A stretch of DNA of 64,000 nucleotides, from positions 124,001 to 188,000 of the forward strand of contig CAWBDF010000002.1 in the NCBI GenBank assembly GCA_963787485.1, read 5' to 3'. The notes beneath the pieces were generated by a model that was not told the DNA's origin, did not search any database, and saw only the letters and a list, made by a program, of their open reading frames with translations. Numbering within the stretch: position 1 is the stretch's first letter; every line of letters begins with the position of its first letter. This document shows, one piece after another, positions 43,221-51,833 of this stretch. The position numbers were made by a program, and so were the translations under genes. This DNA comes from Bog-473 sp963787485 (GTDB lineage: Bacteria; Actinomycetota; Acidimicrobiia; Acidimicrobiales; RAAP-2).

Positions 43221-43310
43221 AGGGGAGCCAAACGGGGAGCCACGAACCACTGCACACCGGTACACGGGCGTGGAAACGCTTGGACAGGAAACCTATTATC
43301 CGTGCCTACG
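43221..43310. repeat. Integrase-end-like sequence, copy 2
   Basis: GGAGCCAAACGGGGAGCCAC begins at about 43224, and the following 50 bases ('TTGGACAGGAAACC') match in part the stretch at 57521-57600 ('GTGGACAGGTAACC'). It lies directly left of the right attachment repeat, where the end of an integrase gene is expected in such islands. Confidence 0.5.
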
Positions 43311-43350
43311 CGTGGACACATGGGGATGCCCATGGATGCCGAGGTCGACT

Positions 43351-43383
43351 CCGCAGGTTGTGGGTTCGAATACCACGGGGCGC
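43351..43383. repeat. Right attachment repeat (partial tRNA-Lys copy)
   Basis: The 33 bases match the 3' part of tRNA-Lys with one change (C to A in the T-arm). The 5' part of the tRNA is absent, so it is not a functional tRNA. It is followed by a second short GCCACGGGGCGCACCA, as though the acceptor end was duplicated once more. Confidence 0.85.
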
Positions 43384-43592
43384 GCCACGGGGCGCACCAA
43401 TTGCGCTTGACCCCATTTGGGCGACCGGCGTTTATAAGAGTGAGGTCGTGAGCTACCAGGAGGTAGTCCATGCCCAAACTGTTGCGGTGTGTTGTTCCGG
43501 GTGATACCCGGCATTTCGACTTCGGATGACCCCCGACACGTGTTCGGCTGATGTCCGACACCTTGCCCACCAATCTGCGCTAGGCACGGGAG

Positions 43593-43700
43593 GTGGCCCG
43601 AATGCTCAAGGAGCTCAGCAAGGTGGAACACCGTTACGACGCCGTCTTGGCAGTGATCCGAGACGGGATGCAGGTCACCGAGGTGGCCGAGAGCCGGTTC
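43593..43700 (+). pseudogene. N-terminal fragment of an IS481-type transposase
   Basis: The reading 'MLKELSKVEHRYDAVLAVIR' followed by 'DGMQVTEVAE' is the well conserved helix-turn-helix start of IS481-family transposases. It ceases to match after 'VAE', and no DDE core follows. The fragment abuts the 3' end of the binding-protein gene. Confidence 0.7.
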
Positions 43701-43707
43701 AGGCTCT

Positions 43708-44964
43708 CTATGACGACGATGAGGAAACTGAGGAAGTGCCGGGGAGATAGTGCCCACACACGGGGCTCTTCCCTACAGGTACGAACCCGTTGGGTCCTGC
43801 CTTCGTCAGCCAGACACAGTTTGCAGGGGCAGGCTTCCCAAAGCTCGTCGAGTAATTGAGTGTGTAGGGAAGTAGCCCGTTGCCGCTCCAGTTCGTAATG
43901 CTGTGTAGTGACTTGATCACGCTGGCATGCGTCGGGTTGGCTCCGGCACCCAGTAGGCCCTTGATCATTAGCTCCGTCCCGAGCCAAGTCGTGTCCTGGC
44001 TGTAGGTCGGGTATTGACTCTTGGTCCAGCCCGCGTACTTTTCGAGCGTGGACTGCATTTGCTCGGTGCCCGCGTTTGGCTCGTAGAACGGGTGGAAGTC
44101 CACCAAAAAGTAATCACCCTGAACGTTGGCCCACGATGGCGAGTGGACCAGTGCGGGATCGTAACCAGTCGGGTAGAAGATGCCCTTGAGCTTGACGCCG
44201 GCCTGCTTGAGCGCCGTCCCCAGCGAGATGTCGCCGGTGGTGTCGAGGTTCGTCCATACGGTATCCACGTTGTTCTGCTTTGCTACGAGGGCCTCAGGGC
44301 CGAATGCGGTGTTACCGAAAGCCACCGATCGGTTGTCGACAACCACCTTGGCCGAGGGGTCAATTCGGGCCAGCGATTGAGATTCGTTGGTGTTGGACTG
44401 GATCGAGTTCGGCGAGATGCTCAAGGCATACACCGCAACCCTCTTGCCGCCATATTTCTTGATGATGTTCCCGTACATCGTGGAGATGGGATATGCGGGA
44501 TCTGTGCTTCCGGTCGACCCGGTCCCGAACATGTTGGTGTTCGGTTGCGTGCCCCACTCAGGCCCGTCGGAGTTGTCGCCGGTCACCGGCATTCCCGCCT
44601 GCTGGGGGTACTTGTAGAAGGTTCCCGCCAGGGCCGAATTCGACACGATGCCGATCGCCCCCCTCGAAATAGCCTCCTGGACCCCGGTGGCCGCCGTCGC
44701 GGGACTCGTCTGGTCGTCGATGACCAACGGGACGAGCTGGTGTCCGTTCACGCCACCCTTGGCGTTCTGAGCCTTGAGCGCTGCCTCAAAGACCGGAACG
44801 ATGTTCATGTCCTGCGTCGCGGCCGGGCCGGTCTGAGAGCTGATGAAGGCAACCGTCAGTGGCGTTGCGGAAGCTGAAGCCGGTGACGAAAGACTCCCCA
44901 CAGCTATGGCCGGAACCCCAATGGCGGCTGCAAGCATTACCGCGCCAATTCGTACTGGTCGCAT
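43708..44964 (-). CDS. Liv-type periplasmic substrate-binding protein
   Basis: A 418-residue exported binding protein. The signal peptide 'MLAAAIGVPAIAVGSLSSPA' is followed by 'LTVAFISSQTGPAATQ', 'ALKAQNAKGGVNGHQLVPLV' and 'PVTGDNSDGPEWGTQPNTNM'. The fold is type I periplasmic-binding (amino acid/urea type). The last residues are a serine tail. No permease genes are adjacent, so it is an orphan that may use one of the Liv systems in the window. It is related to the binding protein at 57932-59173 ('DGPEWG' in both). Confidence 0.88.
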   Translation of the reverse strand: MRPVRIGAVMLAAAIGVPAIAVGSLSSPASASATPLTVAFISSQTGPAATQDMNIVPVFEAALKAQNAKGGVNGHQLVPLVIDDQTSPATAATGVQEAISRGAIGIVSNSALAGTFYKYPQQAGMPVTGDNSDGPEWGTQPNTNMFGTGSTGSTDPAYPISTMYGNIIKKYGGKRVAVYALSISPNSIQSNTNESQSLARIDPSAKVVVDNRSVAFGNTAFGPEALVAKQNNVDTVWTNLDTTGDISLGTALKQAGVKLKGIFYPTGYDPALVHSPSWANVQGDYFLVDFHPFYEPNAGTEQMQSTLEKYAGWTKSQYPTYSQDTTWLGTELMIKGLLGAGANPTHASVIKSLHSITNWSGNGLLPYTLNYSTSFGKPAPANCVWLTKAGPNGFVPVGKSPVCGHYLPGTSSVSSSSS

Positions 44965-45629
44965 ATATCCCCCCCGGGACTTCGATGTAACCGGTACGTA
45001 TCATGACCGAAATTTATTGAGAAGACAACGCGCCTGTCATGGTTTTGCGCGGTACTCCCATTGCAATGCCCTTGACAGGTCGCAATGCGGTGATATCCGG
45101 ATTTTCTAACCATGACTTCCATCAACTATTGGGGATGGACAATATTCGAGGCTGTCGATTTTGCTACTTGACGACGACGAGGAGTTGCGGGACGCTGACA
45201 TCAATAGCTCCGAGCCCCGGTTGGGCTCACCAGCCGTCCAGCAGCGAGGTGTCCCAGTTCGCCGGCACGGTGGGGCGGTTCGCACGTCTGTTGCATACCA
45301 AGAGCCAAGCGAGACGGCCAGCATTGACAGCTACTTTTCCGGCAGGCTTGACCCTGTGCCGTATGGACCAACGCGACAGGTTCTTGTAAACAAACAAGGG
45401 CCTCGAATCGCAGTCGCATGTTTCCGCCGTCGCCGTCTTCTTCTTTGCGATCCTCGCCATCCCGTACAACCACCAGACAAATCGTCTCGGGCTCATTGCC
45501 GCGGGAGCGGCTGTTGCATTGCCGTGGGCGCTCCTGGCGCTGAGAGCTCGGAGGCTCGGCATCATTTCTATGACGCCCGCTCATCTCAGCTATCCAACCC
45601 TCGTGGGATCACGGGAGATTGAATGGGGT
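44965..45629. other. Gap with a possible membrane-protein fragment
   Basis: On the plus strand, 45412-45610 reads 'SHVSAVAVFFFAILAIPYNH' then 'LIAAGAAVALPWALLALRA', two hydrophobic helices with a turn, ending near the IS element. No start codon or ribosome site is found because a stop lies just upstream. It may be the 3' end of a small membrane-protein gene truncated on its 5' side. The remainder shows nothing recognisable. Confidence 0.4.
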
Positions 45630-45658
45630 TGACCGGATCCCGTTGATCGGCCCACCCG

Positions 45659-46516
45659 TTACGTGAGCTGAAGCGGTCTTCCGTCCCTCCATCGGAGCGC
45701 GAACTCGGCAGGCGTGAGCATGCCGAGGGCCGAGTGAGGTCTGTAGGTGTTGTACTCCTCGCGCCAGTCGGCGACAAGGACCTGGGCTTCGAGCAGGGTG
45801 TCGAACTGTTCGATGGCGAGCAGCTCGTCGCGCATCCTCGAGCCATAGGACTCGACCCAAGGGTTCTGCCAGGGACTGCCGGGGTCGATGTAGCTGGTGG
45901 CGGTGCGCGTGAAGCGACACCAGTCGCGCAGCGCGTGAGCCGTGAGCTCGGGGCCGTTGTCCATGCGGATGAACTCCGGTGCCCCACGCTCGAAGACGAG
46001 CTGGTCGAGGACCTCGACGGTGCGATCGGCGTCGATCGAGGAGGCGACGAGGTCGCAGAGCGATTCGCGGGTGAACTCGTCGGTCACGTGCAGGATCTTG
46101 AGCGTCCGGCCGAGGCTGGTCACGTCGAACTGGTAGTCGAGGGCCCAGACGTGGTTGGGGTGGGTCGCTGACAGCCGGTCTGCTGGGGTCGAGGAGATCC
46201 CGAGGCGTTGGCGCTTGTGGCGCCGCGGCGGGACCCGCAGGCCCTCTTCACGCCACAGACGCTGGACTTTCTTACGGTTGTGGGCGTGGCCCTCCCGAGC
46301 GAGCACGGCGTGGGCCCGGCGATAGCCCCAGCGTGGGTGATGGCGGGCGAAATCTCGGAGTGCTCGGCGCAGATCGGCATCGGGGTCGCCATGGGTGGGT
46401 CGATGCCGCTGGGTGGAGCGGTGTTGGCCGACGATCTGGCACGCCCGTCGCTGCGAGATGCCGAGCCGCTCTTGGAGCATGTGCGCGGCACGACGTCGCT
46501 GCGACGGGCTCACCAT
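45659..46516 (-). CDS. IS3-family transposase OrfB (DDE core)
   Basis: The 285-residue catalytic protein has the DDE triad in 'HVWALDYQFDVTSLGRT' (D), 'FIRMDNGPELTAHAL' (D) and 'SPWQNPWVESYGSRMRDELL' (E), plus the helix-turn-helix 'LQERLGISQRRACQIVGQH'. Its ATG at 46516 overlaps OrfA out of frame. The OrfA end GGAAAATGG offers an A-run for -1 slippage, giving an OrfAB fusion transposase as in other IS3 elements. No disruption is visible. Confidence 0.9.
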   Translation of the reverse strand: MVSPSQRRRAAHMLQERLGISQRRACQIVGQHRSTQRHRPTHGDPDADLRRALRDFARHHPRWGYRRAHAVLAREGHAHNRKKVQRLWREEGLRVPPRRHKRQRLGISSTPADRLSATHPNHVWALDYQFDVTSLGRTLKILHVTDEFTRESLCDLVASSIDADRTVEVLDQLVFERGAPEFIRMDNGPELTAHALRDWCRFTRTATSYIDPGSPWQNPWVESYGSRMRDELLAIEQFDTLLEAQVLVADWREEYNTYRPHSALGMLTPAEFALRWRDGRPLQLT

Positions 46517-46797
46517 TTTCCCGAGGCGATCTCCCGCAAGGCGAGGTTCTCGAGCTCCTTGTCGGCGACCAGGCGCTTGAGCTGTGCGTTCTCGCGCTCG
46601 AGCTCCTTGAGTCGCTTGGCGTCGTCGGCCTTCATCCCCCCGTGTTGGTTGCGCCACCGGTGATAGGTCTGCTCGGACACCTGCAGGTGCCGACAGACCG
46701 CAGCGACGTCTTCACCCTCGTTGAGCAGCCGATCGGCCTCACGGAGCTTGCGAATGATCTGCTCAGGCGTGTGCCTGCGTCTTGCCATCGTGAACAT
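46510..46797 (-). CDS. IS3-family transposase OrfA (HTH protein)
   Basis: The 95-residue protein contains 'RRRHTPEQIIRKLREADRLL', the helix-turn-helix 'VAAVCRHLQVSEQTYHRWRN' and a leucine-zipper-like 'LKELERENAQLKRLVADKEL', the classic OrfA arrangement. It overlaps OrfB by 7 bases. Confidence 0.92.
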   Translation of the reverse strand: MFTMARRRHTPEQIIRKLREADRLLNEGEDVAAVCRHLQVSEQTYHRWRNQHGGMKADDAKRLKELERENAQLKRLVADKELENLALREIASGKW

Positions 46798-46863
46798 CCT
46801 CCCTTTCGCCCAGCAGTCTGGGCAACGGGCTCAGTTCACGGGTGGACCGATCTCAGGGGGTCA

Positions 46864-47051
46864 GGCCAGGGTGACATCGACAGCATCGACTTGACAACTT
46901 TCGCGGGCGAAGGCGTTGCTATGCGGCGAGTGTGCATCAAGTTGAAGAATGGAAAGCGATGCCTGCCTGCCGGGTTTGCGGCCATGAGGGATGGCGGTGA
47001 GCTTCAAGAGGTCGTTTCGGCCCTTGATCAAGCCCGAAGCAGATACGCGGA
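46864..47051. other. Short unassigned stretch between the IS3-family element and the P450 remnant
   Basis: No supported gene. The P450 reading does not extend into it, so the P450 5' part was lost on this side. Confidence 0.4.
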
Positions 47052-47264
47052 ATGAGAGCTCAGAAGCGTGGCGGCGTCCACCGCTGCGTCGGCTCTCACC
47101 TCGCTCGCCGAGAGCTACGCCTTGTGGTCGAGGAGTTCCATCGCCTGATCCCCGACTACGAGCTCGCAGAGGACTTCGAGCCCGAGATTATGTGGCCCTC
47201 CGGCACTCTCCACCTGCGGTCGCTGCCGATCGTGTTCCCCCCGAACTCCGGGGGAGAAACCTGA
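47052..47264 (+). pseudogene. C-terminal fragment of a cytochrome P450
   Basis: 'GGVHRCVGSHLARRELRLVV' is the heme-thiolate loop of a bacterial P450 (the Cys ligates heme), followed by 'EEFHRLIPDYELAEDFEPEI' and 'GTLHLRSLPIVFPP', the normal C-terminus. Only about 65 of some 400 residues remain. The 5' part is missing on the side of the adjacent IS3-family element, so IS-driven deletion is likely. Confidence 0.85.
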
Positions 47265-47362
47265 CGCGGCGTTCCACATCATCATCGCCGGAAGGTGGGG
47301 TAGGCACTTCGGGACGTGAGATAACTCCGCCGGGGGTGGGTTTAGACCTTGGGATTCGGCAG

Positions 47363-49888
47363 TCACTCGGTTCGCAAGACGAGGGCGGCCGGGGTGCGCG
47401 CGGCGATGCGCGCCGGGATGGCCGCAATGAGATTGGCGAGGATCAGCACGCCGGCCACGACCAATATGAGTGAGTCGGGCACCGTGGGTTGAGGCACAGC
47501 GTTGATGTTGCGGGCGAAAAAGATCCATAGTTGTCGCCCGGCAGCAATCCCGACGGGCACTCCGATGATGGCGGCAATCAAGGCGATGACCGAAGCCTGC
47601 CAAGCGATGGTTGCGGCCAACTGCCGGGTGGTGAACCCGAGGGTCTTCAACAGGGCGAGATCTCGTCTTCGTCGCCGGACGGACGCGATCAGGGTAAGAG
47701 CCAATGCGACGATTGCGCCGAGCGCGAGGCCCGCCGCGAGGATGACGGGTGTTGCTCCGGTGGATTGGTAGTCGACGATTTCCGCCGGGTGTTGGACGCC
47801 CAGGACCTCCACCGTGTCACCCGTAGCGTTCGGGTCGTCGGCGAAGACCTTGTCGGAGAGCGTGGCGATGCGCTTCATATCCGCCAGGCCCGCTGCGGCG
47901 CTCACCGCGCTGTGGAGGCGTACGAAAACCAAGCCCGGTCCATCGAGATTGGGGTCCGGGTCCTGGGCGGCGCGGACGAACGCTGGGCTGACGTGGTCCG
48001 AGAGGACGGCTCCGGTTCCCATGGAGGGATGGTCGGCGAAGTTGCTGGCGCCGCCGATTGCTGGGAGTGTGGCCGTCCCTGCGATGACCAGCTTGAAGGG
48101 AGGGAGGTAGAGCGGGGCGGTGTTCGGGGTGCCGAACGAACCGATGACTGTGTCGCCAACGCGTTTGTGCAGCAGCGAAAGAGTGCTGGGACCCAAGACC
48201 ATCTGGTTGTTCTCATCGACCGCATGTCCGGAGAGGATCGGCGGAGCCACGGTCGCGTGGTTGTCGCCCAAGAGAACGGGGACGGTCTGGCCGTCGATCT
48301 GAACCGAGAGGTTGTGGTACCCGGACCAGGCCGCAACGTCATGGTCGCGGTTCAGGGCGGCGAGGGCTGCCGGGGGGACGACATTTTCTGAGGTCAGCGC
48401 GTAGCTCCAATTCCACCCGTACAGTGCGGGTCGCGACACCAAGGTATGCAGCCCGCTACTGAACGTGAGTGTCGTGGTCACCAGGACCACGGCCAAAGTG
48501 GCGCCCACGAGAACGGAGCGGGCGGGGACAGAGGTGCGGCCACGACCGGACTGGAGCGCGAAACGGAGTCCCACGGCGCCAGAGGCCGATAGACCCGAAG
48601 AGGTGGCCACCTGGAGCAGTTTTGAGTCGCGGGGATGGTCAATGCGGGATTTGGTAGCCAGACGGTGGGGGGCACCTCGGTAGGCGAGGGCCAAGGCGAT
48701 CGTGCCGAGCCCGCCAATTAGGACGAGAAGACCGAAGCCCAGGACGGTCCAGTCAAGCGCGATACCCGCCGGGTGGTAGACGCCTCGGATTGGTCCAAGG
48801 GGAGACAGCGGCGAGAGCGAAACAGCGACCGCCACCGCCAGCAGTGAACCCGACACAATCGCGCCCAGGACGCCGATCAGCCCGTCGGCAACGTTCGCGG
48901 CCGGGCTGGCACCCAGCGCTCGGAGGGCGTAAAGATCTTCATCGTTCGAGTGCAGCTGCCGGGATATGGCAAGCGCCGCGATAGCCAACGCGGCCAGGGC
49001 AGCGATGCCGCCGAACACACCGAGTGCGATCGACTCTGGTTTGACCGCTCGCTCCACCTTGGTCTCGGCGATTGAGGTGATGCTGAAGTTGGCATCGCTC
49101 CCACTCGGCAGCAGGTGGAGGAGCTTCTCTTCAACCGAGGGAATGGCGCTGCCGCGAGTGAGCTGCATCGCGTACCAGGTGCCCTGAACGGAATTGGTCC
49201 TCATCGCCGTGCGGGTCAGGGCGGGAGTGAACAGGACGTCGGTTGGGAGTCGGTCTGCATCGTCCTGGATCACCTGGTTGTTAAAGACGACGATTCCGAC
49301 GAGTGTCATGTCGATCCTGTGCTCCGGCGCCACGCGCGGCGTGCCGAAGCCCGGCAGGCCGAATTGGTTTGCTGCGTAAACCCCCATGGGGACGACTTGA
49401 CCGACGTGCCACCCCAGCGCGCGCGCTCCCACAGAAGTGGTTACGAACTCGTCGGTGCGATTGGGGTTCGCCATCCGACCTTCGACGGGGGTTGCGCGAT
49501 CTTCGTTGAAATAGAGACCGTCGACACTGCCGACCGGGTTCAACGAGGGGTTCTCATTGGGTGCCCCGTCGTGCTCGAGCGGCAGGACTCCGACGCCTAC
49601 CCAACTCTCGGCCAGCTTGACCTCAGGGAGATGCGAGATCTCGCGTGTCAACGTTGGCGAATAGTTATTCGCGGCGGAGTCGTTGACAACTCCGTACGTC
49701 GACATCGTGAGGTCCGACGCATTCGTGCTCGCCAGAAAGGCCGGATACGACGACTGGGTCCGTCGGGATGCGGCGATCGACCCCATGGCGATTCCGCCGA
49801 CCAGCCCGATGAGGAGGGCAATCGCCACATAGCCACCCCAGCGGCGGCCGAAAGTGGCCTGGAAGCGATACCACGCAACAGTCAGCAT
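47363..49888 (-). CDS. Large FtsX-type ABC transporter permease
   Basis: The 841-residue membrane protein has an N-terminal helix ('GGYVAIALLIGLVGGIAMGS'), a large extracytoplasmic domain, then two FtsX-like membrane blocks ('GVFGGIAALAALAIAALAIS', 'VILAAGLALGAIVALALTLI') with the conserved 'RRRRRDLALLKTLGFTTRQL' coupling segment. This is the MacB/LolE-like architecture for extracytoplasmic substrates such as lipids, peptides or lipoproteins. ATG 49888 is chosen over 49939 since it begins the membrane domain. An ATPase gene, usually adjacent, is not present on either side, so the locus is incomplete. Confidence 0.85.
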   Translation of the reverse strand: MLTVAWYRFQATFGRRWGGYVAIALLIGLVGGIAMGSIAASRRTQSSYPAFLASTNASDLTMSTYGVVNDSAANNYSPTLTREISHLPEVKLAESWVGVGVLPLEHDGAPNENPSLNPVGSVDGLYFNEDRATPVEGRMANPNRTDEFVTTSVGARALGWHVGQVVPMGVYAANQFGLPGFGTPRVAPEHRIDMTLVGIVVFNNQVIQDDADRLPTDVLFTPALTRTAMRTNSVQGTWYAMQLTRGSAIPSVEEKLLHLLPSGSDANFSITSIAETKVERAVKPESIALGVFGGIAALAALAIAALAISRQLHSNDEDLYALRALGASPAANVADGLIGVLGAIVSGSLLAVAVAVSLSPLSPLGPIRGVYHPAGIALDWTVLGFGLLVLIGGLGTIALALAYRGAPHRLATKSRIDHPRDSKLLQVATSSGLSASGAVGLRFALQSGRGRTSVPARSVLVGATLAVVLVTTTLTFSSGLHTLVSRPALYGWNWSYALTSENVVPPAALAALNRDHDVAAWSGYHNLSVQIDGQTVPVLLGDNHATVAPPILSGHAVDENNQMVLGPSTLSLLHKRVGDTVIGSFGTPNTAPLYLPPFKLVIAGTATLPAIGGASNFADHPSMGTGAVLSDHVSPAFVRAAQDPDPNLDGPGLVFVRLHSAVSAAAGLADMKRIATLSDKVFADDPNATGDTVEVLGVQHPAEIVDYQSTGATPVILAAGLALGAIVALALTLIASVRRRRRDLALLKTLGFTTRQLAATIAWQASVIALIAAIIGVPVGIAAGRQLWIFFARNINAVPQPTVPDSLILVVAGVLILANLIAAIPARIAARTPAALVLRTE

Positions 49889-50418
49889 GCTTCTCACGGC
49901 ATCAGAACTTCCTCGAACTCTCCACCTGCGCCATTGCATTCACAATGATGTGCACACTCTGTCGGTGGAAGGAGGGCAGCATCCGGAATCGCCTTCGTGT
50001 CAGCACCCCGACACTAGGGCAGAAGAGTGGGGCCGCCCTGGGGGCGGCACGGTTCCACTGATGATCTTCGGAAGTAGCTGTGTCCGGTCCGGGTCTCGGC
50101 TCCTGATCTTCTGACTAGCCGCAGCGTCCCCGAACACACCGGGACTGGGCATAGTCCGAATGTCTGATAGCGGCTGACTCAGACGGCTCGCTCCGATAGC
50201 AGCCGTCCGGGCATGACTGGAGCTATCCGCCAATTCAGAACGCCCGGCTATCGGGGCCACCTCATTCCTCGCTTTCCGACTGGTGGCAGGCACGGCGCGC
50301 CGTTAGCACCGCCGACCCCTGCCGGGCGCGGCCACCGCGGGCTGGACGCCTCCGCGTGGCGCCGCTCCTGGGCGCTCGACGAGCCGCCGCCGAGGGATCG
50401 GCGCCGGGAGTGGCCGGA
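49889..50418. other. Gap of about 530 bp upstream of the FtsX-type permease
   Basis: No supported gene; a GC-rich inverted repeat around 50032-50048 (GCCGCCC/GGGCGGC) is the only structure noticed. The ATPase expected for the permease is not encoded here. Confidence 0.5.
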
Positions 50419-51042
50419 GTGACATCCTGGCTCTGGCTGAGCGGTCCACGACTCGGACAACGGGAGCGCCCCCCACCTGGCTCAGGCGACCCCAAGCAAG
50501 CACAGCTGGTGGACCAGAGCGTGAAGATCCTTACCAACACGGTCGGTCACCCTTTGCCGTACAAGGACGAAAACGGCAAGACCGGGACATCGGTCCTCGC
50601 AAGCTATGGCGTCTTCGTCACGACAGATGGATACCTCGAGAGCCCAGCCTACGAAACCGCCCCGACATACCTCGTGAACAGCGTGATCATGCCCGGCGGG
50701 TACATGTCGGACTGGATGAAGGCCAATGGCGCCACCAGGTCCTTGACTCAGCTCTACATGTCGGCGTACACGTCGGAGGCGGCGTACGGGAACCAGGCGC
50801 AGATCCAATCCAAGCCTGACGAACTGATCACGAACACCAAGGGCGGCGTGAACTCGGTGGTCGGGATGTCGATGGGTCCCGCCCTGTGGATTGTCAACTT
50901 CGCGCTGATCTACACGTTGAACCCGTCCTTGGCAGCTGAAATGCCGGCGAAGTGGGCGCCCGTACCGACTGGCGTCGTCCAGGCGATCCACGACGGGGGC
51001 GGCAGGGTGACCTACAGCCAGGTGGCCTCGTACTTCGGCTAA
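50419..51042 (+). CDS. Hypothetical protein, possibly 5'-truncated
   Basis: About 207 residues from GTG 50419 with no family I can name. The N-terminal 30 residues are low-complexity and arginine/proline rich. From 'QLVDQSVKILTNTVGHPLPY' on, the composition is that of a globular exported protein rich in Tyr, Thr and Asn ('YGVFVTTDGYLESPAYETAP', 'MSMGPALWIVNFALIYTLNP'). No credible signal peptide precedes it, so the original N-terminus may be lost. Confidence 0.5.
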   Translation: MTSWLWLSGPRLGQRERPPPGSGDPKQAQLVDQSVKILTNTVGHPLPYKDENGKTGTSVLASYGVFVTTDGYLESPAYETAPTYLVNSVIMPGGYMSDWMKANGATRSLTQLYMSAYTSEAAYGNQAQIQSKPDELITNTKGGVNSVVGMSMGPALWIVNFALIYTLNPSLAAEMPAKWAPVPTGVVQAIHDGGGRVTYSQVASYFG

Positions 51043-51211
51043 ATGACTGGCGGGAACGTCCGCAGACGCAGAATGCGTGACCCGCCAAAGCTTGAACTGA
51101 GGTGCTCAACGGTGCCCAGACCGCCGGGCTGGGGTGACACTCTGCGGCACGACGGGATAGCTGACCGGATACGTTCAACAGGAAGAATCTCACGCTGGGG
51201 GTGACCTGGGC
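51043..51211. other. Short spacer before the second HTH fragment
   Basis: Nothing recognisable. Confidence 0.4.
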
Positions 51212-51439
51212 GCATCTCCGACGAGGCGCTCGGGCGCCATCTCGGCGAGATGACCACGGGCCAATTGGTATCCTGCCCCGCCATCGGCCAGTCGACGGCC
51301 GCCAAACGTCTCGCTGCTCTCGAGACGACCGGAGAGACTCGCCGCCAGCGCCGTGGTCGTGTGGACGGCGTTCTGACCCCGGACCGATGGTCGACCACGG
51401 CGTCGCATCGGCGATCGACTCGGGGAACCTCAGCTGAGC
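51212..51439 (+). pseudogene. Winged-helix (HTH) gene fragment, second copy
   Basis: Open without stops: 'ISDEALGRHLGEMTTGQLVS', 'IGQSTAAKRLAALETTGETR', then 'RGRVDGVLTPDRWSTT'. It matches the island copy at 31371-31606 throughout at clearly less than full identity, and both end in CAGCTGAGC. Here the tail stays in frame, showing the original continuation that is frameshifted in the island. No start codon with a good ribosome site is visible. Confidence 0.55.
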
Positions 51440-51833
51440 ACTCGAGCGCCAAGACAGCCCTCTCCCCCACCGTCGCCTCTGCCGACGCCTTCGCCGCGAA
51501 GGATGCCATCACGCACGTCAGCGCACTAGCCGGGACTTCCGTGCGAATCGCTGCGGGCACGCCTTGACACCACAGCAAACGGGCCCGCGGTCGAGCACCA
51601 CCACCGCTGAGAGCGGTCGTTTCAAGCCGCTATTGACCGCGCAACCCGCTAGGTTACGAGTAGGGACAACCCACTGTTTTGCGAGTACGGATTTTTGTGC
51701 CGGCACCAGTCGGCTTGCTTGCCGGGCGCGGACCCAACAGGCATACATTTGGCCTGGATCGATATTGCTCCCATTTTTTGCTTGTCAGCTATCACGGTGA
51801 GCCGCAGCTTCAATACGATCTGGGAGTTGGGTC
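51440..51833. other. Gap downstream of the HTH fragment
   Basis: No supported gene and no clear hairpin. The local GC is visibly lower than in neighbouring genes, in keeping with a region of foreign origin. Confidence 0.5.

Larger units (their letters stand above)
30785..43383. mobile_element. Genomic island integrated in tRNA-Lys, about 12.6 kb
   Basis: The 3' 33 bases of tRNA-Lys (30785-30817) recur at 43351-43383 with a single mismatch, the signature left by a tyrosine-recombinase element. Between them lie a catabolic acyl-CoA operon, a double TetR regulator, cupin and nitroreductase genes, decayed genes and an IS3-family element. No intact integrase, relaxase or replication gene is visible, so the island is immobilised or was mobilised in trans. 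Sequences that look like the 3' end of an integrase gene flank both ends. Confidence 0.75.
45630..46863 (-). mobile_element. IS3-family element, apparently intact
   Basis: The imperfect terminal repeats begin TGACC and share GATCGG-CCACCCGT: 45630-45659 at one end, and 46838-46863 in complement at the other. OrfA and OrfB lie between in the standard overlapping order on the minus strand. The length is 1234 bp. I find no unambiguous 3-bp target duplication, which suggests flank rearrangement; a P450 remnant lies beside its right end. Confidence 0.75.

Noticed and set aside
43351..43383. A second tRNA-Lys gene
   Set aside because: Only the 3' part is present, with a T-arm mismatch and no acceptor 5' strand; it is the attachment repeat.
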